A DNA stretch of 64,000 bases, taken from the NCBI GenBank assembly GCA_009692185.1, contig SHZT01000004.1:62001-126000 (forward strand), read 5' to 3'. How positions within the stretch are numbered: position 1 is the first letter of the stretch; each line of letters opens with the position of its first letter. Shown one piece after another: positions 26,954-35,577 of the stretch. This stretch comes from Gemmatimonadota bacterium (GTDB lineage Bacteria; Gemmatimonadota; Gemmatimonadetes; Gemmatimonadales; GWC2-71-9). The position numbers and the translations under genes are program-made. Below the pieces are notes generated by a model. The model worked only from the letters and a program-made list of their open reading frames with translations, was not told the DNA's origin and did no database searches.

Positions 26954-27892
26954 TTACTGCCCCGCCGCCTTCATCGTCTTCGAAAACTTCGCGATATCCA
27001 GCAACGGCAGTCCGCCGTCCGTCGGGAACACGATGGTGGTTGCCTGGGATTCGGATGCCTTGACGAGGCTGGTGATGTATTCGTGCATCAGGTACTGGGG
27101 CGTGAGCGTGATGTTGATGATGCGCTGCGCATCCGCGATACCCTTGGCCTCGGTGACGCGCTGCTTGGCCTTCTGCTCCTCCACCTGCACCTTGAACCCT
27201 TCCGTCTGAATCTGCTGTTCCTGCGCGATCTTGGAGTTGATCGCCTCCGCCACCCGCGTGGGGGGCGTGATCTTCCGCAGGAAGAGCTGCGTGACGTGGG
27301 CGATGAAGATCGGCGTAGGCTCGCGGCTCATCAGTTTTTCCTGCACGGCGCGGGTCATGTCCGCGGAAATCGAGTCGCGGTACTGGATCTCGCCGATCGC
27401 GTGCCGGGCCATGCCGTCGCGCACCCACGCGCGGATCGCGTTGAGGACGGCGCTTTCCACAGCGTCATGATCGCCAATGCGGCGGTACAGCTCGACCACG
27501 TCGTCGGTGCGGATCTGGTAGCGGACGGCCACCTCGAGCTGGACCGCCATTTGCTCGCGGGAGAGGGCGTCCATGTTTTCGATTTCACCGCCGCTGGGGA
27601 ACTGAATCTCCCGTACCCGGAATTTTTCGACGGATGCCCACGGGCGCACGAGGTGCAGGCCCGAGTTGATAGGCGCGGCATCCACCTTGCCGAACGCGTG
27701 GACCACGCCCACCTCGCCGACGCCGATCACCGTGTAAGTGGCCCCGGAGACGAAGAGAATGCCCACGATGATGAGCAGCACGCTCAACCTGCTCAGCGCC
27801 CCGCGTCGCCCCGCCGATGCCATCTGCCCGCGCACGAGCATGACGACGACGCTGGCCACGAGAAACATCACTCCGATGCTTGTCAGGAACAT
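26954..27892 (-). CDS. prohibitin-like SPFH/band-7 membrane protein
   Basis: 312 residues with two N-terminal hydrophobic segments (IGVMFLVASVVVMLV; LSVLLIIVGILFVSGATYTVIG, split by a basic linker) followed by an SPFH domain (VIGVGEVGVVHAFGKVD, GLHLVRPWASVEKFRVRE, DALSREQMAVQLEVAVRYQI) and a helical C-terminus (AEAINSKIAQEQQIQ, VTEAKGIADAQRI). Prohibitin-type proteins form large ring or cage assemblies in the inner membrane and often hold FtsH-type proteases. No nfeD or protease gene is adjacent. A TGAC/GTCA dyad lies 31 bases upstream of ATG. Confidence 0.9.
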   Translation of the reverse strand: MFLTSIGVMFLVASVVVMLVRGQMASAGRRGALSRLSVLLIIVGILFVSGATYTVIGVGEVGVVHAFGKVDAAPINSGLHLVRPWASVEKFRVREIQFPSGGEIENMDALSREQMAVQLEVAVRYQIRTDDVVELYRRIGDHDAVESAVLNAIRAWVRDGMARHAIGEIQYRDSISADMTRAVQEKLMSREPTPIFIAHVTQLFLRKITPPTRVAEAINSKIAQEQQIQTEGFKVQVEEQKAKQRVTEAKGIADAQRIINITLTPQYLMHEYITSLVKASESQATTIVFPTDGGLPLLDIAKFSKTMKAAGQ

Positions 27893-27922
27893 GATTCCCC
27901 CTCGTTGGACGAGCTGAGCTGC

Positions 27923-27936
27923 GTGACGTAAGTCAC
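27923..27936. promoter_or_regulatory. GTGAC-GTAA-GTCAC dyad, CRP/FNR-like operator candidate
   Basis: Perfect inverted repeat in the divergent spacer between the prohibitin-like gene and the 95-residue gene at 28011. The shape (TGAC-N4-GTCA) resembles CRP/FNR-superfamily sites. No matching regulator is in the window. Confidence 0.35.
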
Positions 27937-28010
27937 ATCAATTGAGGCGAGTGCGCGACTCCGCACAAGCGATGTTTTCCCCTTGACCGGCTCTCCCCGG
28001 AGGGGTCATA

Positions 28011-28298
28011 TTGGCCGGATACGCCCTCTCAGGCTCGAATCCAGCGGGCTACGTCGTGGCGTGGAGAGTGATCGACGCGGCTGGTGAAACATGGCACGTG
28101 CAACCGGCGGCTGAGCGCCGGGCGAACGCGCAGTTGTGGCAGTTGGTGTTGTCATTCCGGTCGCAGACCGCGACGCAACGGCGCGCGTTCTGGGCCCCGT
28201 TTCCCATCGAGGCGGTCTCGAAGTCGTCCCTGTTCAACCAGGCAGAACGCATCCCCGACGACGCGCTGCGGGAACTCATCGCGCAACGTCGCACGTGA
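28011..28298 (+). CDS. hypothetical protein, 95 residues
   Basis: Unrecognised soluble protein: GYVVAWRVIDAAGETWHVQP, LWQLVLSFRSQTATQRRAFW and IPDDALRELIAQRRT. TTG start at 28011 is supported by GGAGGGG 5-6 bases upstream. First of three small genes leading into a lytic transglycosylase; spacing 18 bases to the next gene suggests one operon. Confidence 0.6.
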   Translation: MAGYALSGSNPAGYVVAWRVIDAAGETWHVQPAAERRANAQLWQLVLSFRSQTATQRRAFWAPFPIEAVSKSSLFNQAERIPDDALRELIAQRRT

Positions 28299-28316
28299 TC
28301 GGAGCAGCCCAGGCCA

Positions 28317-28574
28317 GTGTCGACCGCCTCAGTCCAGGATCTTCGCCGCATCGCAGAAGCAGTGGGACAGTTGCGTGACAGGCGGGTTCTCGACGTTGTC
28401 ATGCGCTCCGACTGCCGCCAGTTGCGCCTCACGCTCGAAGACGGCCAGATACTCCAGGTCTCCGTCCTGCTCGACGAGTCCGGCAAGCCGCGCCTCGACG
28501 TGGACCTCCTGCGCCCGGCAGACGGCGTGGCGACCCCCGGCCAGCTCGAGGTCCGCTTCGACGGCGGCGAATGA
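28317..28574 (+). CDS. hypothetical protein, 85 residues
   Basis: Small acidic protein, no family recognised. Helical start (STASVQDLRRIAEAVGQLRD) and a strand-rich middle (QLRLTLEDGQILQVSVLLDE, KPRLDVDLLRPAD). GTG start at 28317, 18 bases after the preceding stop. It sits between the 95-residue gene and an interrupted ORF in what looks like one operon. Confidence 0.58.
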   Translation: MSTASVQDLRRIAEAVGQLRDRRVLDVVMRSDCRQLRLTLEDGQILQVSVLLDESGKPRLDVDLLRPADGVATPGQLEVRFDGGE

Positions 28575-28589
28575 AGAAACGGGGTAGGG

Positions 28590-29036
28590 ATGGGCGCTGA
28601 AATCAGCCGCGAGCGGCTCCGATTCGTGGACTTCGAGCTGCAGCGGCTCTAGAACGGACGTTGCCGTGCACGGGTGGTGCTGGAATGGGGCCCGACCGAG
28701 CAGTTCGTCGGCACGGCCGAGGAGCTGGGCTCACAGGCGGGCGAGCTGCGCTGTGCGGCCCAAGCCGCCGTGGAAGCCATTGAGCGGGCGGTCGGCACGC
28801 AGGGCGTGACCTTCGAGCTGCTCGGCGTCAAGGCGGTGCGCGCATTCGACGCGACGGTGGTTATTGTTTCATTGACGTCCCGGCAGCAGGCGCGGGCGTC
28901 CCGGCTGGTGGGGTCCTTCATCACGGACGATTTCTCGTCACGCGGAGCGGCGCTGGCGGTGCTGAACGCCACGAACCGGTTGTTGGGGAACATCTTCAGT
29001 CGCACGGAAAAGGGGAATGGCGGCGACAAGCCGTAA
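28590..29036 (+). pseudogene. small conserved-looking ORF interrupted by an in-frame TAG at 28650
   Basis: ATG 28590, with GGGGTAGGG before it, opens a frame (MGAEISRERLRFVDFELQRL) that meets TAG 28650-28652 and then continues in the same frame through NGRCRARVVLEWGPTEQF to the stop at 29036. It is either one gene with a nonsense change (148 codons) or a shorter protein from GTG 28674 (120 residues). The rest has AEELGSQAGELRCAAQAAVE, TFELLGVKAVRAFDATVVIV and LAVLNATNRLLGNIF. Function unknown. It overlaps the next gene by 20 bases. Confidence 0.55.
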
Positions 29037-30693
29037 CGTCCTGCTCATCGGGATGCTGGCCATTGCCGGTTGCCGGGGGCACAGAGTTGCCTCGGCGCCT
29101 GAGCCCGTGCTGCCCGTCGTCGTGGCGCAGGCGGATGTGGCCGCGCCGGCGACCGGTGTTGCGGGGCAAGCGGGGGACGTAACCGTCGCCGACAGCTCCG
29201 CCATGGATTCGGTGGTGACGCCGGAGCAGGCGGATTCCGTCGCCGACGCGCGGACCCTGGCCGCCCTCGAGGAACTTGAGTTCGGGAGCCTCGACCGCGG
29301 AGCGCCCAACGTGAAGGGCGTCCTGCCGGCGCCGGTGGAAGCCGTGTCGGGGAAGGAAGTCGTCAAGGAGGCCACCAACCTGTTCGCCGAGCCGCGAGGG
29401 GGCGCCGAGGCCGCCAAGGGCCCGACCTACGACATCGACGTCACGTCGTTCGCGACGCACAAGACCGTCAAGGCGTACATGGGATTCTTCCAGCGCCTTG
29501 TGCGGGACCGCTTCGAGATCTGGCTGGGCCGCATGGCCCGCTACGAAGGCATGGCCCGCAACCGCTTCGCGGCGCAGGGCGTTCCGGAAGACATGATCTA
29601 CCTGGGGCTCATCGAGAGCGGGTTCTCGAATACCGCGGTGTCGCGCGCCAAGGCCGTGGGCATGTGGCAGTTCATGGCCGGGACGGCGAAGAAGTATGGC
29701 CTCGTCATAGACCAGTGGGTGGATGAGCGTCGCGATCCGTTCAAGGCGACCGACGCTGCTGCGCGGCTCCTGTCCGACCTCAACGGTGAATTCGGATCGT
29801 GGTACCTCGCCGCTGCCGCCTATAACGGCGGGTCCGGCCGGGTGTCGCGCGGGCTCCGGCGCCTCCGCGCCGCTGACACCGCGTCCGACGGCACGTTCTT
29901 CCGGCTGTCCGACAAGTTCTACCTGAAGCGGGAAACGCGGGACTACGTGCCCAAGCTCATCGCGGCGGCGCTGATCGCCAAGGAACCGTCGCGGTACGGC
30001 TTCACCAACGTCACGGAACTTGGTCCCCTCCAGTTCGACGAAATCACGGTGTCCGAGCAGACCGGCATGGACGTGCTCGCGCGCCTGGCCGACACCACGA
30101 CGGCGACGTTGCTGGAGCTCAACCCCCAGCTGTTCCGCGGCGTCACCCCCCCGGGCAAGGCAGTCATCGTGCGCGTGCCCGCCGGCAGCGGCACCATCGT
30201 GGCCCGGCGATGGAGCGAACTGCCCCCGGAGGAACGGGTCACGGTCATTGAGCACATCATTGTGAAGGGCGAGACGATTTCCGGAATCGCGAAGAAGTAT
30301 CACGTGGATGGGGCGCTCGTACTGGCCGCCAATCCGAAGATCCGGCCACAGGCCCTGCGGATCGGTCAGCGACTGGTGATCCCGGTGAGCCTGTCGGCAC
30401 GGGCCTCGCTCGCGACCGCGTCACGGTCGCCCCGCCGCGCGACACAGCCGAAGGCGGCGGTCCGCCCGACGGTGAAGCCCGAAGCCGCGACCCCTGGAGG
30501 CGCGGGGTATCACATGGTGAAAACGGGAGAGACGCTCTGGCTGATCAGCCAGCGCTATGGTGTGACCGTAAACGACCTTCGGAAGTGGAACGGTTTGTCA
30601 GCGGAACAGGGGCTGCGAGTTGGCGGCCGCCTGCTGGTGAGCGCTCAGCCCGCGGTGGGCGACGCGGCCGGGCCGGAAAGTCCTTCCCCCTAG
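29017..30693 (+). CDS. MltD-like lytic transglycosylase lipoprotein with two LysM domains
   Basis: Cleaves the MurNAc-GlcNAc bond of peptidoglycan. 558 residues: lipoprotein signal (VLLIGMLAIAGC), a low-complexity linker, an SLT domain with catalytic glutamate in IYLGLIESGFSNTAVS and GMWQFMAGTAKKYG, AAAAYNGGSGRVSRGL, then LysM modules around IIVKGETISGIAKKYHVDG and HMVKTGETLWLISQRYGVT. Overlaps the preceding small ORF by 20 bases. Its stop TAG overlaps the convergent SLT gene stop in a shared CTAG. Confidence 0.93.
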   Translation: MAATSRNVLLIGMLAIAGCRGHRVASAPEPVLPVVVAQADVAAPATGVAGQAGDVTVADSSAMDSVVTPEQADSVADARTLAALEELEFGSLDRGAPNVKGVLPAPVEAVSGKEVVKEATNLFAEPRGGAEAAKGPTYDIDVTSFATHKTVKAYMGFFQRLVRDRFEIWLGRMARYEGMARNRFAAQGVPEDMIYLGLIESGFSNTAVSRAKAVGMWQFMAGTAKKYGLVIDQWVDERRDPFKATDAAARLLSDLNGEFGSWYLAAAAYNGGSGRVSRGLRRLRAADTASDGTFFRLSDKFYLKRETRDYVPKLIAAALIAKEPSRYGFTNVTELGPLQFDEITVSEQTGMDVLARLADTTTATLLELNPQLFRGVTPPGKAVIVRVPAGSGTIVARRWSELPPEERVTVIEHIIVKGETISGIAKKYHVDGALVLAANPKIRPQALRIGQRLVIPVSLSARASLATASRSPRRATQPKAAVRPTVKPEAATPGGAGYHMVKTGETLWLISQRYGVTVNDLRKWNGLSAEQGLRVGGRLLVSAQPAVGDAAGPESPSP

Positions 30694-31427
30694 TCGGTCT
30701 TCTGCCGGAACGAAAACCCGCCGAGCACCGTTGTTGCGTAACGCCCCGTCGGGTTATGCCCGCCCTCCAGAATCTCTCTGAGCCGCGTCGGTCCCACGTT
30801 GTAGGCCATGAGCGCCAGCCGCATGTCGTCGCCGTACCTGACGTTCAGGTCGCGGAGGTAGCGGAACCCGATTCGCAGGTTCCGGACCGGCTCGAACAGC
30901 TGGGCCTCGGTAATGCGGGGCTCGTAGTGGCGCGCCGTCGCGACCTGTACCTGCACCAAGCCGATCGCATCGGCGCTGCTGCGGGCCTTCGGATTGAAGT
31001 TGCTTTCCACGCGGACCAGCCGGAACGCCAGGTCGGGGTCCACGCCTTCCGACAGGGCGGCGTCGAAGATGACGGTGCCCAATGTTGATGGAATCGTGTA
31101 CTGGGCGGAAAGCCGGACGATCTCGCTCGCGCGGTCTTCCTGCAGCAGGCCCAGCTCCGCATCGCCGCGCCGGGAGTCCAGGCGCTGGCGTATAGGCTCG
31201 AGCGGACTCATGAACGCCGTGCCGGTGTAGGGGGCCCCGGGCATGTCGCCGATCGAGCGCGACGACAATCCCACCGCGGTGGCGATCCCCAGAAGGCCGC
31301 CGAGGAACAGGACGCCCCTCAGGACCAGTACCTGGGTGGTGGCCATTCGGCGGAACCGGGCCTGTGTCGCGGCGAGGGTTTCCGGCCTCAAATCAGAACT
31401 CCCGGCGCCAGGCGCCGTGCGAGCCAC
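30690..31427 (-). CDS. membrane-anchored lytic transglycosylase (SLT family 1)
   Basis: 245 residues with one N-terminal transmembrane segment ([21 protein letters not shown]) and a C-terminal SLT domain: catalytic ES in [33 protein letters not shown] (usual GLMQ replaced by GLVQ), [17 protein letters not shown] and [15 protein letters not shown] 31427 overlaps the 3' end of moaC by 35 bases; ATG 31346 just before the membrane segment is an alternative. A second peptidoglycan hydrolase convergent with the MltD-like gene. Confidence 0.88.
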   Translation of the reverse strand: MARTAPGAGSSDLRPETLAATQARFRRMATTQVLVLRGVLFLGGLLGIATAVGLSSRSIGDMPGAPYTGTAFMSPLEPIRQRLDSRRGDAELGLLQEDRASEIVRLSAQYTIPSTLGTVIFDAALSEGVDPDLAFRLVRVESNFNPKARSSADAIGLVQVQVATARHYEPRITEAQLFEPVRNLRIGFRYLRDLNVRYGDDMRLALMAYNVGPTRLREILEGGHNPTGRYATTVLGGFSFRQKTD

Positions 31428-31869
31428 CAGTTTTTTCCATCAGGCGTATGTCTCCTATTTCCATTCCCCGATCTACGGCCTTCACCATGTCGTAGATCGT
31501 CAGCAACGTGACGGCAACCGCTGTCAACGCTTCCATTTCGACACCCGTCCGGCCAACCGCCTTGACCGTTGCCCGCACGAGGATGCCGGGCAAAGCCGAG
31601 TCCAATTCGGCCTTCACCTCTACGAGGTCCAGCCCGATGGGGTGACACAGCGGCACCAGGTCTGACGTGCGCTTGGCGCCCATGGTCCCGGCCACCTCCG
31701 CCGTGGCCAGGACGTCGCCCTTCGGGTTCCGGCTGGCTTCCACTTCACTGAAAGCTTCGGGTGACATGGTGATCCGGCCTTCGGCCACCGCAACGCGCGC
31801 CGTCTCGGGCTTCTCGCCCACGTCCACCATGCGAGCCCGTCCGGAGGGATCGACGTGCGAGAGCTTCAC
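31393..31869 (-). CDS. moaC: cyclic pyranopterin monophosphate synthase MoaC
   Basis: Second step of molybdenum cofactor synthesis (3',8-cyclo-H2GTP to cPMP). 158 residues with [37 protein letters not shown] and [29 protein letters not shown] 31869 overlaps the holB stop as GTGA. No other moa gene is nearby. The downstream SLT gene overlaps its end. Confidence 0.96.
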   Translation of the reverse strand: MKLSHVDPSGRARMVDVGEKPETARVAVAEGRITMSPEAFSEVEASRNPKGDVLATAEVAGTMGAKRTSDLVPLCHPIGLDLVEVKAELDSALPGILVRATVKAVGRTGVEMEALTAVAVTLLTIYDMVKAVDRGMEIGDIRLMEKTGGSHGAWRREF

Positions 31870-32927
31870 AGGAGACCCTGGAGGTCCTGACCCAGAACGG
31901 CCAGTCCGAGCCGGGGATTCAGATTTCCTTGCGCGTCGAACCGTGCTACTTCGACGCGCTTCAGTGCCTGGGACCACCGGACGGCACGCGCCCTGTCCCC
32001 AGTACCATCGGTCTTGAGGCGCAGGCGAATCTTGAGTGAGACAGCATCGAGCAGAGCCGTGTAGTCGCCGCGCGCCTGCCACGGTGCTTGCGCGAGCGCC
32101 GCGGTGGTCCATCCCACGGGGCCCTTTGCGACCGCACTCAGGAACGCCTCGGCGGCGCGGTCCGCCTTCTCGGTGTCTGTGTCGGCCCAGATCGCCCGTC
32201 CGATGGAGCCCTCGGCCAGGAGGACGCGCTGATCCAGTGCCGCTCCGGTGGCCGGCGGATCTGCCACGGTGCTCAGGTATTGGCGCACCGCGTCATCTGA
32301 AATCGGGCTCACCCGGATTGGCACCAGCCGCGAACGAACGGTCGGGAGGAGCGCCTGGGGATCGGCAACGGTCAGCATGACGACGGTGTCCGCCGCCGGT
32401 TCCTCGAGCACCTTGAGCAAGGCGTTAGCGGCTTCCGGGCTCGACTCCTGCACCACCAACCGCTCCGCGTCACCTACGATCACAACCTTCTTCCGGGCAA
32501 TGGCCGGTGTCAGGCTGATCTTGCGCTGAAGCAGGCGCACCGAAGAGACCGAGTGGCTGTCCATCCCGTCGGGGCGTCCGTATTGCGACTTCTCCCTCCG
32601 CTCGGCCATCACTTCAGCCAGGGATGCCTCGGCTTCCTCTACCTGCTTGGCGGTGTCTTGGGCTTTGGGGCGGGGGATCGGGACGAACCAGTGGAGGTCG
32701 GGGTGGGTGAGGGTCGAAACCCTGCTACACCCGGTACACCGTCCGCACGGTTTTCCCGCCGAGTTCTGTTCACACAGAAGCGCTTGGGCCGCCCAAAGGG
32801 CGAGGCGCTGCTTCCCGACGCCGGGAGGGCCAGAAAACATGCCTGACTGCGGGAACCGGCCGGAGGCGATTACGCCAGCCAGCCGATCCATCAGTGTCTC
32901 GTGCCCAAAAACCGGGGGTAGAGGCAT
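31866..32927 (-). CDS. holB: DNA polymerase III subunit delta' (AAA+ clamp-loader)
   Basis: Clamp-loader subunit of the replicative polymerase, 353 residues. Walker [15 protein letters not shown], zinc module CGRCTGCSR, a sensor/arginine region ([35 protein letters not shown]). An unusual basic/acidic insert ([20 protein letters not shown]) sits between the zinc module and the core. Heads a holB-moaC-SLT minus-strand run with 4-base overlap to moaC. Confidence 0.93.
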   Translation of the reverse strand: MPLPPVFGHETLMDRLAGVIASGRFPQSGMFSGPPGVGKQRLALWAAQALLCEQNSAGKPCGRCTGCSRVSTLTHPDLHWFVPIPRPKAQDTAKQVEEAEASLAEVMAERREKSQYGRPDGMDSHSVSSVRLLQRKISLTPAIARKKVVIVGDAERLVVQESSPEAANALLKVLEEPAADTVVMLTVADPQALLPTVRSRLVPIRVSPISDDAVRQYLSTVADPPATGAALDQRVLLAEGSIGRAIWADTDTEKADRAAEAFLSAVAKGPVGWTTAALAQAPWQARGDYTALLDAVSLKIRLRLKTDGTGDRARAVRWSQALKRVEVARFDAQGNLNPRLGLAVLGQDLQGLL

Positions 32928-32986
32928 TCACAGAAATGTATGGACGGCATTGGCGGATTGGTAGCGTCAGACTTGCAACCAATTGA

Positions 32987-33015
32987 ATTATAATGAGATA
33001 CAGTGGTACTTTCAC
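32987..33015 (-). promoter_or_regulatory. promoter candidate for holB
   Basis: On the minus strand GTGAAA (33010-33015) and TATAAT (32987-32992) are separated by 17 bases, in a locally AT-rich 190-base spacer. The -10 is perfect; the -35 matches TTGACA at four of six positions. Transcription would start about 55 bases before the holB ATG. Confidence 0.4.
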
Positions 33016-33118
33016 GACACTGTAACCTGTTATTTTCGCGCCGAGACTTGGTATCGGTCACTTGAGAGGTTGTGAGTATGTGCTCACTATCTCTTTAGCG
33101 ATATGCGAGCGGCTGCTC

Positions 33119-34489
33119 TCATTTGCCGATACCGGAGACCAGATGGGCCAGCAGTGAGAGGTCGTGCGTCTGGAATTCCACCACCCGCGCCCGGCCACTT
33201 CGGACTCGGAAGAAAAGGCGGGTTGAGGGATCCGACTCCGCGGCGAACTCGTGGCTCCCCTGGTACAAAAGCCTGATCGCCGCGCCCTTGCCCAGTGTCG
33301 CCTCGAGTTTCCCCATCCGGAATCTAACCTCCATCGGAGTCGAGTCTCCCTGGAGCACGAAGTCGCCTTCATACAGCGATGCCCTCGGGGCTGTGAGGGC
33401 GACGTCCTTGACCGACGGCTTGGGTACCCCGAGGACCAGCAGGGCGACCTCGTCCGCCAGGCGACGGGCCAGCGCATCTCCGCTGTTTGCGAGTACTGCG
33501 ATGATGACGTCGTCGTCCGGGAAATAGGTAAGCTGGCTGGCGAACCCGGGAGTGGCTCCTCCGTGCCCGATGAAGGCATGCTTTTCCAGGCGTCCCACGT
33601 TCACGCCGTACCCGTAGCTGGCCCGGGACTGATCGTTGAGCTCGACCCGCTCGATCATCTGGTGCCAGGACAGGTTGTTGATCGCCTTCCGTTGACCGAC
33701 CGCCCTCTCCCACGCCACGAGGTCCAGCACGGTGGAACACAGGCCGCCCGCCGCGAACCCGGGCACCGGAAGCGGCGTGGGGTTCGGGAGGAGTGTGCCG
33801 TCGTGCGCGTCGTACCCGGTGGCGGACGCCGGGTTGCCCACGGCGCATTCACCGGTGGACGTCAGGTTGGCGGGGCCCAGCAAGGCATCTCGCAGGTAGT
33901 CGCCGTAGGCCTGGCCTGAGGCCACTTCAATGATTGCGCCGAGCAGGTAGTAGCCCGAGTTGCTGTAGGCGAAATGCTCGCCCGGGAGGAACGCGGGGGG
34001 CGTGGTCCGCAGGTAATCCACGACGCGTCGCTGGTCCGGCGCCTGCTCCGGCACATCGGGGCCGTCGAGCAGGGGGGCCGGCGCCAACCCCGAGATGTGC
34101 CCCAGGAGCTGTTTGATCGTGACCGGCTTGGGGCCTTCGGGAAACGCGGGCAGGTACCGGGCGATGGGGTCCGTGAGTTTGAGGCGTTTCGTTTCAGCAA
34201 GGCGCAGGATGGCGACGGCGGTGAACTGCTTGGTGATTGAGGCAATCGGGTAGACCGTCCGCTCGGTGGCCCGGACGCTGTCGGCGAGGCGGGCATAGCC
34301 GTATCCCCGGGCGAGGATGGTCTCCTTCCCCCGCGTCACGGCGAGCGAGAGTCCCGGCGCCGGGCTCCGTCGCAACATGTCTCCGGTGAGCGAGTCTATC
34401 CGCCCAATGAGCCGCGCGTGGCGTTGAGCCCCGGCGGGACCGGCAACGACGAGCAAAGCGGCGACAAAGAACGCGGAGTGGGCGAGCAC
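33119..34489 (-). CDS. beta-lactamase/DD-peptidase-fold serine hydrolase, exported
   Basis: 456 residues with a signal peptide (LAHSAFFVAALLVVAGPAGA) and class C beta-lactamase/PBP4*-like motifs: catalytic SITK (YPIASITKQFTAVAIL), YSNSGYYLLGAII (the YxN), and HGGATPGFASQL in place of KTG. A C-terminal lipocalin-like beta domain (LYEGDFVLQGDSTPMEVRF) follows, as in many serine hydrolases with esterase or peptidase activity. The substrate is unknown. Divergent from the histidine operon. Confidence 0.88.
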   Translation of the reverse strand: MLAHSAFFVAALLVVAGPAGAQRHARLIGRIDSLTGDMLRRSPAPGLSLAVTRGKETILARGYGYARLADSVRATERTVYPIASITKQFTAVAILRLAETKRLKLTDPIARYLPAFPEGPKPVTIKQLLGHISGLAPAPLLDGPDVPEQAPDQRRVVDYLRTTPPAFLPGEHFAYSNSGYYLLGAIIEVASGQAYGDYLRDALLGPANLTSTGECAVGNPASATGYDAHDGTLLPNPTPLPVPGFAAGGLCSTVLDLVAWERAVGQRKAINNLSWHQMIERVELNDQSRASYGYGVNVGRLEKHAFIGHGGATPGFASQLTYFPDDDVIIAVLANSGDALARRLADEVALLVLGVPKPSVKDVALTAPRASLYEGDFVLQGDSTPMEVRFRMGKLEATLGKGAAIRLLYQGSHEFAAESDPSTRLFFRVRSGRARVVEFQTHDLSLLAHLVSGIGK

Positions 34490-34513
34490 GGGAGAAAGCT
34501 ACGGCGCCCGGTC

Positions 34514-34543
34514 TTGACGCGCCCGCCGGAGCCGATGTACTGT
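34514..34543 (+). promoter_or_regulatory. promoter of the histidine operon
   Basis: TTGACG (34514-34519), 18 bases, TACTGT (34538-34543). The same TTGACG-N18-TAnnnT layout recurs before the membrane protein gene at 50822. Transcription start at about 34550 would leave only a few bases before the leader peptide ATG at 34554. Confidence 0.55.
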
Positions 34544-34553
34544 CCCTGCCCTT

Positions 34554-34637
34554 ATGACACTCACGGCACTTACGCACCACCACGCGAGCCATCATCGTAT
34601 GGCCCCGGCCGGAGCGAGGTTTTTCGCGCGCGTGTAG
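34554..34637 (+). CDS. hisL: histidine operon leader peptide
   Basis: 27-residue ORF beginning MTLTALTHHHASHHRMAP and ending at TAG 34635. Five histidines fall in seven residues (codons CAC CAC CAC ... CAT CAT at 34575-34595). It lies between the operon promoter and a GC-rich hairpin with a U-tract that precedes hisG, the textbook arrangement of a ribosome-stalling his attenuator: lack of charged His-tRNA stalls the ribosome, frees the upstream segment and allows read-through. No Shine-Dalgarno is visible, which agrees with a leaderless start. Confidence 0.85.
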   Translation: MTLTALTHHHASHHRMAPAGARFFARV

Positions 34638-34700
34638 TGGCTGTCTGTCGCGAGCGATCCATCGTTCCCCGGGGTAGTTGATCCCCGGGGTTTTGTTTTT
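34603..34700 (+). terminator. his attenuator: terminator hairpin and competing antiterminator segment
   Basis: Terminator: CCCCGGGG (34667-34674), 8-base loop, CCCCGGGG (34683-34690), then TTTTGTTTTT (34691-34700). Antiterminator candidate: CCCCGG at 34603-34608, just after the last His codons, can pair with CCGGGG 34669-34674 in the terminator's first arm. A further stem TCGCG/CGCGA (34624-34628/34649-34653) could form the pause or anti-antiterminator. Pairings are by eye; no folding energy was calculated. Confidence 0.8.
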
Positions 34701-34716
34701 CTATCCAGGAGTTTGC

Positions 34717-35577
34717 ATGGCGAAGACGCAACCGATTACGCTGGCCCTGCCCAAGGGGCGGATGTTCAGTTCGCTGGTCACGTTGCTGGCCCAGTCCGGG
34801 CTGGTGATCAAGGACCACGAGCGTTCATACCGTCCCAAGACGCCTGACCAGCGGCTCGAGCTCAAGATCCTCAAGCCACAAAACATTCCCGCCCTGGTCG
34901 AGCTGGGGCGCCATGACCTGGGGTTCACGGGGCACGACTGGGTGGTCGAGAACGGCGGCGCGGTCGTCGACCTGGACGACCTCGAACTGGAGCCGGTGAG
35001 CATTGTGGCGGCGGCGGCCGAGGCGTGGCAGCCGCCCACGGCCGGCGCGGCGCCGCTCGTGGTCGCGTCCGAGTACGAGAACATCTCGCGGCGGTTCCTC
35101 GAAGGAAAAGGCTGGACGCACCGGTTCGTGCGCTCGTATGGCGCCACCGAGGTGTTTCCGCCCGAGGATGCCGATCTCATCATCGACAACTCAGCCACCG
35201 GCCGGACGCTCCGGGAAAACGGGCTCAAGATCATCGAGACGATCATGACTTCATCCACCCGGTTCATTGCGTCGGAGCGTTCGCTGGCGCGGTCGGACGT
35301 GCGGGAGTTCACCGAGGATCTCGTCCTGCTGATGCGCGGCGTGCGGGCGGCGGCGAGCCGCGTGATGCTGGAAATGAACGTGGCGAACGGGAACCTCGGT
35401 GAGGTCATTCGCCTCCTGCCAGCGATGAAGAGCCCGACGGTCTCCCAGCTCGCCGATGGCTCGCACGTGCTCAAGGCCGCGGTGCCCCAAGCCGATGTTC
35501 CCCGGCTGGTACCCAAACTCAAGAAACTGGGCGCCAGCGACATTCTGGAATACCCGATCCGGAAGGTGATTCCGTGA
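34717..35577 (+). CDS. hisG: ATP phosphoribosyltransferase (long form)
   Basis: First enzyme of histidine biosynthesis: ATP + PRPP to PR-ATP. 286 residues, the long form with a C-terminal ACT-like regulatory domain (LKAAVPQADVPRLVPKL, ASDILEYPIRKVIP), so no HisZ partner is needed and feedback by histidine is expected. N-terminal LALPKGRMFSSLVTLL, DLGFTGHDWVVENGG, ADLIIDNSATGRTLRENGL are typical. Start ATG 34717 with AGGAG 7 bases upstream, just beyond the attenuator. Overlaps hisC by GTGA. Confidence 0.95.
   Translation: MAKTQPITLALPKGRMFSSLVTLLAQSGLVIKDHERSYRPKTPDQRLELKILKPQNIPALVELGRHDLGFTGHDWVVENGGAVVDLDDLELEPVSIVAAAAEAWQPPTAGAAPLVVASEYENISRRFLEGKGWTHRFVRSYGATEVFPPEDADLIIDNSATGRTLRENGLKIIETIMTSSTRFIASERSLARSDVREFTEDLVLLMRGVRAAASRVMLEMNVANGNLGEVIRLLPAMKSPTVSQLADGSHVLKAAVPQADVPRLVPKLKKLGASDILEYPIRKVIP

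Noticed and set aside
32973-32994. Plus-strand promoter TTGCAA...TATAAT
   Set aside because: Spacing between the hexamers is only 10 bases; the minus-strand arrangement for holB fits better.
34490-34553. Transcription terminator of the serine hydrolase in this spacer
   Set aside because: The hydrolase is on the opposite strand with its 5' end here, so a terminator is not expected; the hairpin found later belongs to the his leader.
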